Shown here: piece by piece, positions 1 through 8,538 of the stretch
Numbering within the stretch: position 1 is the stretch's first letter
Layout: each line of letters starts with the position of its first letter
DNA from: Bifidobacterium asteroides
GTDB taxonomy: Bacteria; Actinomycetota; Actinomycetes; Actinomycetales; Bifidobacteriaceae
Assembly: GCF_030758775.1 (NCBI RefSeq)
Contig: NZ_CP132384.1
Location: 1,240,001-1,304,000 of the forward strand
DNA: 64,000 nucleotides
Reading direction: 5' to 3'
Translations under genes and position numbers: made by a program
The notes under the pieces: model-generated
The model's database searches: none
What the model was told of the DNA's origin: nothing
What the model saw: only the letters and a program-made list of their open reading frames with translations

Positions 1-2
1 AC

Positions 3-1173
3 AGCTTTTCTCTAGCGGTTGGCAGCGATGGAAACGCCTACGCCTGGGGAGGCAACAGCTATGGTCAACTCGGAGACGGGACGACCACCAATAGGACTAC
101 GCCGGTCAAGGTGAAGAAGCCTGCAGGCGTGTCGACTGATTTCAACTACTTGCAGGACAGTGCCGGATGGCAACATTCGCTGGGCCTAGGCAGCGACGGA
201 TACGTGTATGCCTGGGGATACAACAACTATGGCCAGCTCGGCAACAACACCAGCGGGGGCTATTCGTCTGTTCCCGTGCGCGTGCGCGACCCTGCCAGCC
301 CCACTGACGCGAACAAAGGACTGAAGGCCATACAAGTGAGCGCCGGATACTACCATTCGCTGGCCGTCGACAAGGATGGAAACATTTGGGCATGGGGACT
401 CAACAAAAACGGTCAGCTCGGCAACAACACCAACAACTTCACTGAAAAAGCAAATCCTTTTCCCAAATGGGTTCAGCTTGATCCCACCGGTGCTAACACA
501 GAGCTGAAAGCCGTACAGGTCAGCGGCGGAGGCTATCACTCTCTGGCAATCGACGAGGATGGAAACACCTGGGCGTGGGGGTACAACTACTATGGCCAAC
601 TCGGCAACAACACCAACAGCGAAATAAACGACAAGGCAAATCCTAATCCCCAAAAAGTGCTGCTTAATCCCACTGATGCAAACACTGTGCTGAAAGCCGT
701 ACAGGTCAGCGGCGGAGACTCTCATTCGCTGGCAATCGACGAGAAAGGGAATGTTTGGGCATGGGGATGGAACCGCTACGCCCAACTTGGCACTGGCAAC
801 GTCACCGGCCAGTTTGTTGCGAATCCTGTTCCTAAACAGGTGCTACTTGATCCCAAGGACGCGAACACAGGGCTGAAAGTTGTACAGGTCAGCGCCGGAA
901 GCTCTCATTCGCTGGCAATCGACGAGAAAGGGACCACTTGGGCATGGGGAAACAACGGCGATGGCCGACTCGGTGACAATACTACGAATCTCCGTCTTTC
1001 TCCCGTGAAGGTGGCTGCCTCCGCGCAACACACGAACTCGGCCGACCCTTGGCTGAACACTGTGCAAGTCAGAGCAGGATGGCAGCATTCGCTGGCCATC
1101 GACATGGACGGAAACGCCAAAGGATGGGGAGATAACAGCAATGGCCAGATCGGCAATACCGATGTGGGAAGCC
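3..1173 (+). repeat. Seven tandem RCC1 coding repeats
   Basis: DNA repeats of roughly 170-190 bases encode the RCC1 units. Neighbouring copies share long near-identical stretches (for example around 340-400, 520-600, 700-770 and 880-950), which suggests recent duplication or gene conversion and possible copy-number variation among strains. Confidence 0.8.
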
Positions 1174-1535
1174 TGAGTTTGGTTCCAATGCCAGTGATGT
1201 TCCCTCTACAGCCGGTGATCACTGCAGCCAGGTTCGACACCAGCCCCGGCACGAACCTGACCCATGTCAGCAACAGCAGCAACGTCACCGTGGTGACTCC
1301 TGCGCATGAGCCGGGACCAGTCACAGTCAGCGTCGACTACAAGCTTGGCGACAAAGTCCAGAAGCCAGACACCTCACTTACCTACACGTACACGCCCCTA
1401 GGCGTGCTGCCCAAGGCCGGCGGTGAGGGCATTCTGCTCGCCCTGGCTACCAGTATGACGGGCATGGGCGGGGTTCTGGCATCCCGCCGCCACCGGAGGG
1501 AACAACATAGTCTGTCACATGCTTCGCACGAGTAA
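3..1535 (+). CDS. RCC1-repeat surface protein, 5' end outside window
   Basis: The open frame runs in from the left edge, so only the C-terminal ~510 residues are visible. It holds seven RCC1-type repeats (the first incomplete), each with a core like HSLAIDEDGNTWAWG followed by NxYGQLG, about 55-60 residues apart; this unit builds a beta-propeller. After the repeats comes a ~90-residue region resembling the IPT/Ig-like domain often found in bifidobacterial surface proteins. The C-terminus is LPKAGG, a hydrophobic stretch, then RRHRR, the layout of a sortase wall-sorting signal, although the usual LPxTG Thr is Ala. I infer a wall-attached protein displaying a propeller, perhaps an adhesin. Ligand unknown. 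The frame upstream of the first ATG (111) continues the repeat, which shows that ATG is not the start. Confidence 0.85.
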   Translation, partial: SFSLAVGSDGNAYAWGGNSYGQLGDGTTTNRTTPVKVKKPAGVSTDFNYLQDSAGWQHSLGLGSDGYVYAWGYNNYGQLGNNTSGGYSSVPVRVRDPASPTDANKGLKAIQVSAGYYHSLAVDKDGNIWAWGLNKNGQLGNNTNNFTEKANPFPKWVQLDPTGANTELKAVQVSGGGYHSLAIDEDGNTWAWGYNYYGQLGNNTNSEINDKANPNPQKVLLNPTDANTVLKAVQVSGGDSHSLAIDEKGNVWAWGWNRYAQLGTGNVTGQFVANPVPKQVLLDPKDANTGLKVVQVSAGSSHSLAIDEKGTTWAWGNNGDGRLGDNTTNLRLSPVKVAASAQHTNSADPWLNTVQVRAGWQHSLAIDMDGNAKGWGDNSNGQIGNTDVGSLSLVPMPVMFPLQPVITAARFDTSPGTNLTHVSNSSNVTVVTPAHEPGPVTVSVDYKLGDKVQKPDTSLTYTYTPLGVLPKAGGEGILLALATSMTGMGGVLASRRHRREQHSLSHASHE

Positions 1536-2015
1536 GAGCGGCCGGGCGGCGTATCAATCCCCCCGCCCCCGGCCCTACATAGGGGGAGCAGGGAGGAACG
1601 TGCCAGTCAAGGCTCAAACCCCAAGAGAGCCGACACTTCCCTCCCGCGCCCCCACCACACTTCCGCAGGCAGCAGCCGAAGGCAGGCATGCACGCCCCCG
1701 CCTCCGCCCGGGAAAGAGGGGAAACACAGCCAGGCCGGCCAGAAGGCTCAACAACCTCTAGTCGGCCCGGCCGCTGTTCATCTCCCTATCCCAGCATAAT
1801 CGCGCAAACAGCAGCTTCATCCCCGAACATTCAGCCTCGTTCAACTTCATTCAGAGCCAACCCTCGACGGGCCATGCTGTGAAAGTTGCGGTATCGTTAC
1901 CGCACTGATATAACTGAAGGCTGTCAGAACCGTTCGCCTGTCCATGGCGGCGGTCAGGCAACCGCCGAGGTCGGCAGTCCGGCCCGGCGGCCGACCACTT
2001 CGACGAAAGGCCATG
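1536..2015. other. Intergenic region between surface protein and lacI-type gene
   Basis: About 480 bases with no convincing gene. GC-rich inverted segments just after 1535 (gcggccgggc and related) may form a terminator but lack a clear T run. The palindrome at 1887-1904 is described separately. The LacI-type start has an AAAGG at 2006-2010. Confidence 0.5.
1887..1904. promoter_or_regulatory. LacI-family operator candidate
   Basis: An 18-base palindrome, tgcggtatcgttaccgca, with 7-base arms and a central CG. A CG-centred near-perfect palindrome is the typical operator of LacI-family regulators. It lies about 110 bases before the lacI-type start, so autoregulation of the regulator and the ribokinase behind it is the likely role. 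The promoter was not identified. Confidence 0.6.
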
Positions 2016-3050
2016 ATGGCGTACGCGACGATCAGGGATGTGGCCCAACGGGCCGGAGTCTCCGTATCGACGGTCTCCCGAGCCCTCAACGACTCCGGGC
2101 GCATCTCCCCCGCCACACGACAGCGCATCAACCAGGTCATCCACGACCTGCACTATGTGCCGGACTCCCGGGCCCGATCCATGCACTCCGCCCACTCGCG
2201 CACCATCGGCCTGCTCATCCCCGACATCCGCAACTCCTACTTCGCGGACCTGGCCTATCTGATCCAGGGCCAGCTGCTCAACCACGGCTTCCAGACCCTG
2301 ATCTGCACCTCCACCCAGGGCGACCCCGGCGAGGATCGGGCCCAGGTGCGCAACCTGCTGGGCCAGCACATCGACGGAGCCATCATCGTGCCCGGGCCGC
2401 GTTCCTCGCACACCCTGGAGGAGCTGACCAGACGCGGGCTGCCCCTGGTCTGCGTGGACCGTGCCGCCGAGGGTGCCGCCGGACGCGACGGGCGGGCCAT
2501 CCCCTGCGTGGACGCCGACCCCGAGCCCGGCCTGAGGCAGGCCCTTGAGGATCTGCACGCCCAGGGCCACCGACGCATCACCCTGGTGCCCGGACCCCTC
2601 AGGGAATCGGCCACCTTCCGGGAACGCCTGGACGTATACCGGAACCTGCTGGCAGGCATCGAGGGCATGGACGACCCTCTGGCGGACCAGGTGGAACCCG
2701 GCACCTTCGACCCCGACATGATCGACCTCTGGGCCCGGCAGGGAATCACCGGCGTGCTCTTCGGATCCTCCCTGGATGCCATACGCGCCATCAAAACGGC
2801 CCAGTCCCGAGGAATCGGCATCGGCGAGGACCTGTCCATGATCACCTTCGACGACCTGCCCGTCTTCCGCATCCTGACCCCGGCAGTGTCGACCATCTCC
2901 CAGCAGATCGACACCATGGGGACCCGCTGCGTGGACATGCTCCTGGCTCTGATGGCAGGCTCGCCCGTGCGGTCGGTCCGGCTGCAGACCAGCTACCGCC
3001 ACTGCGCCTCGGTGGGTCGCCCGCCCGCGCACACCGGCCAGGATCCCTGA
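2016..3050 (+). CDS. LacI-family transcriptional regulator (RbsR-like)
   Basis: 344 aa with the start at the second of two adjacent ATGs, behind AAAGG. Residues 4-25 form the LacI helix-turn-helix (TIRDVAQRAGVSVSTVSRAL), followed by the hinge helix region and a periplasmic-binding-protein-like effector domain (GLLIPDIRNSYFADLAY onward) to the C-terminus. The gene is followed 54 bases later by a ribokinase, so it probably senses ribose or a related pentose/nucleoside sugar and represses the two-gene unit; this is inference from context. A candidate operator sits at 1887-1904. An in-frame upstream start would add a 24-residue basic leader not typical of the family, so I rejected it. Confidence 0.9.
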   Translation: MAYATIRDVAQRAGVSVSTVSRALNDSGRISPATRQRINQVIHDLHYVPDSRARSMHSAHSRTIGLLIPDIRNSYFADLAYLIQGQLLNHGFQTLICTSTQGDPGEDRAQVRNLLGQHIDGAIIVPGPRSSHTLEELTRRGLPLVCVDRAAEGAAGRDGRAIPCVDADPEPGLRQALEDLHAQGHRRITLVPGPLRESATFRERLDVYRNLLAGIEGMDDPLADQVEPGTFDPDMIDLWARQGITGVLFGSSLDAIRAIKTAQSRGIGIGEDLSMITFDDLPVFRILTPAVSTISQQIDTMGTRCVDMLLALMAGSPVRSVRLQTSYRHCASVGRPPAHTGQDP

Positions 3051-3104
3051 ACCTGTCACAGCGTGATCATCAAGGCGGACAAGCTCATCAAGGAACGGAG
3101 AAAC

Positions 3105-4088
3105 ATGATTCAAGATATGGCGGCGGCACCCGACCAGGTGCTCAAGGGACTGGATGCCATCACGGGATCCATCTCGGTGGTCGGGTCCATGAATGCGGAC
3201 TACACCGTCAACACCGACCGGCTGCCCAAGCCCGGCGAGACCATCAACGGGGGTCCCCTGCAGGTGCTGCCCGGGGGCAAGTCGGCCAACCAGGCGGCGA
3301 CCGCAGCCCGCATCGGCGCCCAGGTCAGGCTCTTCGGGGCCGTGGGATCCGACTCCAACGCCGACTTCCTGCTGGGGCAGCTGGGCAATGCCGGGGTGGA
3401 CGTCTCCCATGTGATGACCGTGCCGGGAGCCAGCGGAACCACAGTCATCACCGTGGACGCGCGCGGCGAGAACACCATCGTCTACTCCCCCGGCTCCAAC
3501 GGCAAGGTGGATGTGGACTACGCCCACCGCTCCCGCCAGGCCCTGACCTCGGCCAAGGTGCTGGGCCTGTGCCTGGAGAGCCCCATCGAGACGGTCACCG
3601 AGGTCGCGCGCATGGGCCACGAGGCCGGCATGACCGTGCTGCTCAACGACTCCCCCTTCCGCGCCGACCTGCCTGCCGACCTGATCGCCAACTCCGACCT
3701 GATCCTGGTCAACGAGCATGAGATGGCCCAGCTGCTGGGCATCGACGAGCCCGAGGACGGCGACTGGCTGGGGGCCGACTGGGACCGGATCAACCAGACC
3801 ATGCAGGACTTCGGCTTCCACCGGGCCATCGTCACCCTGGGCGGCGAGGGGTCCATGGTGCTGGACCAGGGCCGGACCTACCGGATTCACGCCGTGCATG
3901 TGGACGCTGTGGACACCACCGGCTGCGGGGACGCCTTCATGGGCACCGTGCTGGCCGGCCTGGCCTCCGACATGACCCTGGTTGAGGCCGCCCAGCTGGC
4001 CTCATACGTCTCCGCATACGCCGCCACCGGGCAGGGGGCGCAGGCCTCCTACGGCACGGCCGAGCAGATTCGGCTGCGCTTCTCCTGA
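3105..4088 (+). CDS. rbsK: Ribokinase (PfkB family)
   Basis: 327 aa; starts at ATG 3105 behind ggaacggag. Phosphorylates D-ribose (or a similar sugar) at O5 with ATP, feeding the pentose phosphate/bifid shunt. Visible PfkB signatures: the N-terminal substrate-binding GSMNADYTVNTDRLPKPGET and GGKSANQAATAARIG, and near the C-terminus DTTGCGDAFMGTVLAG, whose Asp is the catalytic base (the usual DTTGAGD has Cys for Ala here). Length is normal for ribokinases (~305-330). The first ~20 residues before ITGSISVVGS are a slightly long leader. Cotranscribed with the LacI-type regulator. Exact sugar specificity cannot be read from sequence. Confidence 0.88.
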   Translation: MIQDMAAAPDQVLKGLDAITGSISVVGSMNADYTVNTDRLPKPGETINGGPLQVLPGGKSANQAATAARIGAQVRLFGAVGSDSNADFLLGQLGNAGVDVSHVMTVPGASGTTVITVDARGENTIVYSPGSNGKVDVDYAHRSRQALTSAKVLGLCLESPIETVTEVARMGHEAGMTVLLNDSPFRADLPADLIANSDLILVNEHEMAQLLGIDEPEDGDWLGADWDRINQTMQDFGFHRAIVTLGGEGSMVLDQGRTYRIHAVHVDAVDTTGCGDAFMGTVLAGLASDMTLVEAAQLASYVSAYAATGQGAQASYGTAEQIRLRFS

Positions 4089-4111
4089 GACTGGGTGCCC
4101 TCCCCTGCGCT

Positions 4112-4160
4112 GTCAGGCCGACGAACCGTTGCGGAATGCACGACGATTCGTCGGCCTGAC
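4112..4160. repeat. Perfect 14-bp inverted repeat, probable terminator or protein site
   Basis: gtcaggccgacgaa (4112-4125) and ttcgtcggcctgac (4147-4160) are exact inverse copies separated by 21 bases, starting 24 bases after the ribokinase stop. There is no T run after the second arm, so it is either a factor-assisted terminator, an mRNA-stabilising hairpin, or a DNA-binding site. Confidence 0.6.
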
Positions 4161-4384
4161 TGGTATCTGTGGAATACAGGCTGGATGGATGGATATGGGG
4201 TGCATACTTGTTGCCGGCTGCCAGCTGCCAATTGCCAATTGAGCACAAATGTGGAATCCATATGGAATCCATACTCATTGCCGACTGAGCGCAAGTCTGC
4301 GATCCGCTCTTACTGCCTACTGAATCCAAGCGCGGAATCCGAGTTTGTTGCCAGTTAAAGCCCTCCAAGGGTTGGGACCGTGCA

Positions 4385-4420
4385 TTGGGGTACGCATACG
4401 TCTTGGGGTACGCATACGTC
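4385..4420. repeat. Tandem 18-bp repeat, two copies
   Basis: Two exact adjacent copies of ttggggtacgcatacgtc. The core tacgcatacg contains a short imperfect palindrome, so two bound protein dimers about two helical turns apart are possible. Function unknown. Confidence 0.75.
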
Positions 4421-4712
4421 TCGGCCGTGCATGCTATGCAGAAAGCCATTCCATGCAAGAATGCGTGTACAGCACCACGGCAAGGAACGGTACTAGGCCT
4501 CCCAAAGCCAAAGCGGCCAAACCGATAAACGGCAATCGCCATCTGCAAAGCCGCCATCTTCCGACTCACTATCTTTTGATTCGCCATTCAGCACCCACCC
4601 CCGATCGCAACTGCTCCGACTTATCCACTTTGAGACAGCCTGGGACCACATTTGACCACATCATCCCTCGGACTGATGGCACCTCCCTCCGTCCCTGAAT
4701 AGTGTTGATCCC

Positions 4713-7445
4713 ATGAGCACAGTCAGTCAAACAGCGCAGCGACCAATCACCAGGTCCAATAATCGAATGCTGCTGCCTGACGCTCTCTTCGCCATCCTTC
4801 TGTTGCTTCTATTGAGTGGCTCCACCGCCAATCTCAAAGATGGGGCCCTGATCCCCTTGCAGGAAAACCTAATCCTGATGTGGACGGTCCTGCTCATAGC
4901 CCCTGTCGTTATCCGTCGTCGATTCCCCGACCTGGCAGCCTGGCTCTTCGTCGCTGTGGCTCTGGCTCAGCTTTTGTTGGGGCCAGCCATCATGCCCGCC
5001 GATGCAGTCTGCCTGGTTATGGTCTATTCATGTCTGCTCTATGGACGCCCATCCTTGCGTCGACTCTACCTGACCTTGGCCTGGGTCATGACGCCCTTAT
5101 CCTGCCTTATCTTCACATTGGTCGATTTGGGTTTTCTGCCTCCGGGTAGAGCACAGCCGGATCGCATCTCAATGTGGCCGATCTCATTCAGAGAACTGGC
5201 GACCACCTTCCTATCGAATTTCCTGATCGAAGCGCTCTTACTGCTCGTAGCCATCGTCGCAGCCTACTGGACGCGGACCAGGCGAGATGCCCTTGACGAG
5301 GCCCGGCGACGCAACCACGCCCTGGCTCTGCAGGCAGAACAGAGCGCCGCCCTGTCTGCCAGTGCTGAGCGGGCCCGCATAGCGCGTGACATGCACGATG
5401 TCGTCGCCCACACACTGTCCATCGTCATCGTGCAGGCGGATGCCGGCAGATACGCAGCCACTGCCGATGCGAGCCTGGCCCTCAAGACCATGCGCACCAT
5501 CGATCAAGAGAGCCGTCGCGCCCTACGCGAGCTGAGCTCCCTCTTCGGCAAACTTAAATCACCGACCTACCCAGCGGCCGCAACCAGCCAAAAAGCAGCG
5601 GATTCCCCTCCCAATCAGCACCCGTCTTCCCCATCACCAACGGATCCTGCCGACATCCATACCCTTGACCAATCTCAAGCAACTGCCCAAACGAATTCCG
5701 CTCGTCAATCCACGAACACTCGTGATCGGAATCCAGCCGGAACAGATTGCACTCAGCCAAGTCAAGCGAGCGACTATCTTCACACAAGCAAAGAAACTTC
5801 AGCTGCTAATACTGCCAAGGCCAACGTTGATACGGCCGACGATGCGTGTATTTGGCCCTCAGTTGCCACCTCTTCAGGCAATCCGCCAACCAGCTACGAA
5901 TCATGGACAAACTTGATAGATGCCGCCCAACTTGCTCAGCCAGAATCTCAATTCAACCGACGCCTCGAAGGCCGGCCCCACCCGGAAAAGTTGGATCGCA
6001 GCCGCGCCATGACTGCTTATCGGGTCCTTCAAGAAGCCTTGACCAATGTTCGCAAACATGCCGCTCCGGCTTCGGATGTGCGGATTGAAGAGCAGTGGCT
6101 CACAGATGGTCTGTGCCTCACCATTGACGACCAACCGCTCGACCATGCCACTACCAATTCAGATTCTCCGCCGCAGATGGATCAACCTGAGCATTCAGTT
6201 TTCGGCCTTTTGGGAATGCGCGAACGACTGACTTCCCTGGGAGGCAGCCTTCAAGCTGGTCCCAAGCCAGAAGGCGGTTACCACCTCCAGGCGCGAATTC
6301 CTTTTGCTACTCCGCCAAAATCCGACCCTGAAGCAGGAATACATGCCAACCGACAAATGCAATGGTCCCTGCGTTCGATTGTCTCCACGCTCTTCGTTTG
6401 GTTTCAACGCCATCCGTTGACGGCCGACCTGGGTCTGGTAATCGGAGTCGTTTTGGTAGAAAATCCAGGCCAAGCTCTTGCCATAGCACCTGTCACTCCC
6501 CAATATGATCCAGGCCGGCCAGCAAGAATCATTGCCACACTAGCTATCACTTTGCCTCTGATTCTGCGCAGGGTCCGTCCGGGCATTTGCGCCGCCATAG
6601 TGGCTGCAGTCGCCGCCCTGCTGCTGCTCTTCTCGCCCTGGCTGCCGGAAGCTGCAGTCTTATCCCCAATCGCCGTCTATTCAGCAATGGTTTACGGTAA
6701 AGACAAAACCAGGCACTGGGTCCCGTTCGCGGTCATCACGGATATGGTTTTGTGGGCTGTCAGATGTGCAGCCAATAACCAAGGGTGTCCCACCATTTTG
6801 TCTTACATGACAGAAGGACCGGCAGAAGCCTCTTTTTCTGCATCCCATTTAGCGCTTTTTATAGTGATGACCGCACCGGCCTTGATCTGTCTGCTGACCA
6901 TTCTGATTGCCTCACGCCGACGCACTCGTGGTTCGGTCCTGCTTCTCCAGCAGGAACGCGAGCGCGCGCTAAACCAGACCTTGCAGGAAAGCCAGGCTCT
7001 GGCAGCCAATCAAGAGCGGGAACTCATCGGTGCCACCATGCAGGTAGAAGTGGCCACCACACTGAATACAGTCATTGCATCCACCGGCAAGGCCATCGCC
7101 GAGTTGAACGATTACCAAGTCAAGGAGGTGGATCCTCCCCCAGAGCAGGTAGCACAAGCCTTCGGCGACATTGCAACCCAAGGACGCCAGGCCCTGGCTC
7201 GTATGCGACAACTACTCACAGTCCTGCGTCACAGTTCCAGCACTGATTTGCACTCAAACACTGACACCACCGACGTGTCAGACGAGAGCCCCAATTCAGA
7301 CAGGAACCATATGGTCGATCCCACCCACAAGACCACACCTTCGCCGGCTCTTCACCCAGCCAAACCCCTGCCAGTAGATCTTGACGATCAGCCTGACAAC
7401 CCTCCGCAACATTCGCAACAGGATAAGGAATCAAAGCATGTCTAA
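4713..7445 (+). CDS. Double-length NarL-type sensor histidine kinase
   Basis: 910 aa, about twice the usual length. First half: several membrane segments (residues 20-190), HisKA_3 box ERARIARDMHDVVAHTLS with the phospho-accepting His at 228, then a ~145-residue Ser/Thr/Pro/Gln-rich spacer (about 283-425), then a HATPase domain with N-box LQEALTNVRKHA and G-box GLLGMRERLTSLGG. Second half: a second membrane sensor (about 570-735) and a second H-box-like segment EREL..ATMQVEVATTLNTV in which His is replaced by Gln (about 777); it has no second ATPase domain and ends in a disordered tail. So one active and one decoy-like kinase module are fused. It presumably pairs with the response regulator at 7830 to control the ABC systems beyond it; signal unknown. 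No strong ribosome-binding site precedes the start. Confidence 0.85.
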   Translation: MSTVSQTAQRPITRSNNRMLLPDALFAILLLLLLSGSTANLKDGALIPLQENLILMWTVLLIAPVVIRRRFPDLAAWLFVAVALAQLLLGPAIMPADAVCLVMVYSCLLYGRPSLRRLYLTLAWVMTPLSCLIFTLVDLGFLPPGRAQPDRISMWPISFRELATTFLSNFLIEALLLLVAIVAAYWTRTRRDALDEARRRNHALALQAEQSAALSASAERARIARDMHDVVAHTLSIVIVQADAGRYAATADASLALKTMRTIDQESRRALRELSSLFGKLKSPTYPAAATSQKAADSPPNQHPSSPSPTDPADIHTLDQSQATAQTNSARQSTNTRDRNPAGTDCTQPSQASDYLHTSKETSAANTAKANVDTADDACIWPSVATSSGNPPTSYESWTNLIDAAQLAQPESQFNRRLEGRPHPEKLDRSRAMTAYRVLQEALTNVRKHAAPASDVRIEEQWLTDGLCLTIDDQPLDHATTNSDSPPQMDQPEHSVFGLLGMRERLTSLGGSLQAGPKPEGGYHLQARIPFATPPKSDPEAGIHANRQMQWSLRSIVSTLFVWFQRHPLTADLGLVIGVVLVENPGQALAIAPVTPQYDPGRPARIIATLAITLPLILRRVRPGICAAIVAAVAALLLLFSPWLPEAAVLSPIAVYSAMVYGKDKTRHWVPFAVITDMVLWAVRCAANNQGCPTILSYMTEGPAEASFSASHLALFIVMTAPALICLLTILIASRRRTRGSVLLLQQERERALNQTLQESQALAANQERELIGATMQVEVATTLNTVIASTGKAIAELNDYQVKEVDPPPEQVAQAFGDIATQGRQALARMRQLLTVLRHSSSTDLHSNTDTTDVSDESPNSDRNHMVDPTHKTTPSPALHPAKPLPVDLDDQPDNPPQHSQQDKESKHV

Positions 7446-7829
7446 TCGGACCAACCGGACTCCAGACATGAGCGTTCTTGATGATGTACACCTCCTATGG
7501 CGAGCACACAGGAAATGGATACACAGGAAACGTACACAGCAGGCAATCAGCCCACCGGAAGAATGGAGCATTCTATGAATCACGAACCTGATGATCAGCC
7601 CAGGCCAGGAGTCAGTAACCGAAGCGGCTCACTTCACCATTTGGTAGTGGCTCCGTCAACAGTTATTTCGGTAACAATCACTCAGACAACCATCGCTTAG
7701 ACAACACTCAATCAAACAGCGATTACCTTGGCTACAAATTGTAACCTGTCGCAATTCCTAGCCACACTCGACTCAGATAAAATCGGATGGTGGCGCTGAC
7801 CATCATCTAGCGGAAAGAAGCAGGCAGTT
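7446..7829. other. 384-base spacer between kinase and regulator genes
   Basis: Kinase and partner regulator genes usually touch, so this gap is unusual. A 46-codon frame (7438-7578) overlaps the kinase stop and has aaggaa upstream, but its product resembles nothing I know and may be chance. Otherwise I see only non-coding sequence; a promoter for the regulator may lie near 7740-7800. Confidence 0.4.
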
Positions 7830-8519
7830 ATGGAACGGACCGAACCCATCAGCGTTGCCATCGTGGATGATCAGGATCTGGTCCGGGCTGGCTTTGCCAT
7901 GGTCATCGGCTCCCAGGATGACATGACCGTGGTTGGCCAAGGCGCGGACGGCGAGCAAGCGGTGGACTTGGCTTCACGCCTGCGGCCTGATGTGATCCTT
8001 ATGGATGTCCGCATGCCCGGCATGGATGGTTTGACAGCCACCCGCCAGATCACTGCTCTGTCGCCTGACCGTCCGGAGCCCAGGGTCATTGTGCTGACCA
8101 CCTTTGATCTTGACGAATACGTCATGGCTGCTATAAAAGCCGGCGCATCGGGATTTCTGCTCAAGGATACCGAGCCTGAAACCCTCCTGTCCTCCATCCG
8201 TACAGTCCACCGGGGCAACGCGATCATTGCCCCTTCGGCCACAAAACGTCTGATAGAACACATGGCCCATGACATGCCTGAGGCCGAATCCATGCCTTCG
8301 GGATCGACCTATCGCGATCCCGAAGCAGACCTACTCACTGACCGCGAGCTTCAGGTTCTTGTTCACATAGCCCAAGGCCTGAGCAACCAGGAGATTGCCG
8401 ACAATCTGGGAATCTCACTGCCCACGGTGAAAACCCATGTCACTCATATTCTCCAGAAAATCAATGCCCGCGACCGTGTCCAAGCAGTGGTCTTCGCTTA
8501 CGAAAACCATCTGGTATGA
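7830..8519 (+). CDS. NarL/FixJ-type response regulator
   Basis: 229 aa. N-terminal receiver domain: acidic pair at 13-14 (VAIVDDQDLVRAGF), phospho-acceptor Asp 59 in VILMDVRMPGMDG, conserved Thr-Thr in VIVLTTFD and Lys in GFLLKD. C-terminal LuxR-type helix-turn-helix: LTDRELQVLVHIAQGLSNQE then IADNLGISLPTVKTHVTHIL. Length is standard. It is the obvious partner of the NarL-type kinase upstream. Its 3' end faces the 3' end of the first ABC permease 19 bases away. By analogy to similar loci the regulator probably activates the neighbouring ABC transporters, in response to cell-envelope stress or antimicrobial peptides; not proven here. Confidence 0.93.
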   Translation: MERTEPISVAIVDDQDLVRAGFAMVIGSQDDMTVVGQGADGEQAVDLASRLRPDVILMDVRMPGMDGLTATRQITALSPDRPEPRVIVLTTFDLDEYVMAAIKAGASGFLLKDTEPETLLSSIRTVHRGNAIIAPSATKRLIEHMAHDMPEAESMPSGSTYRDPEADLLTDRELQVLVHIAQGLSNQEIADNLGISLPTVKTHVTHILQKINARDRVQAVVFAYENHLV

Positions 8520-8538
8520 ACCAGGCCATCAGTCAGCA

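Larger units (their letters stand above)
4089..4712. other. 624-base gene-free stretch with repeats
   Basis: No convincing gene. It contains a 14-base perfect inverted repeat (4112-4160), a tandem 18-base repeat (4385-4420), and short echoing words such as gaatccatatggaatccatac near 4255 and ccagctgccaattgccaatt near 4220. The composition is lower in GC than the flanking genes. The promoter of the histidine kinase gene should be at its right end. Confidence 0.5.

Noticed and set aside
1851-3899. Long minus-strand frame of ~680 codons
   Set aside because: Lies opposite the LacI regulator and ribokinase; its product is a Val/Gly/His-rich shadow without domain, an effect of high third-position GC.
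4385-4420. CRISPR array
   Set aside because: Only two adjacent 18-base copies with no spacers, and no cas genes in the window.
7438-7578. 46-codon frame overlapping the kinase stop
   Set aside because: Has aaggaa upstream but composition and lack of similarity make chance likely; kept only as a note in the spacer entry.
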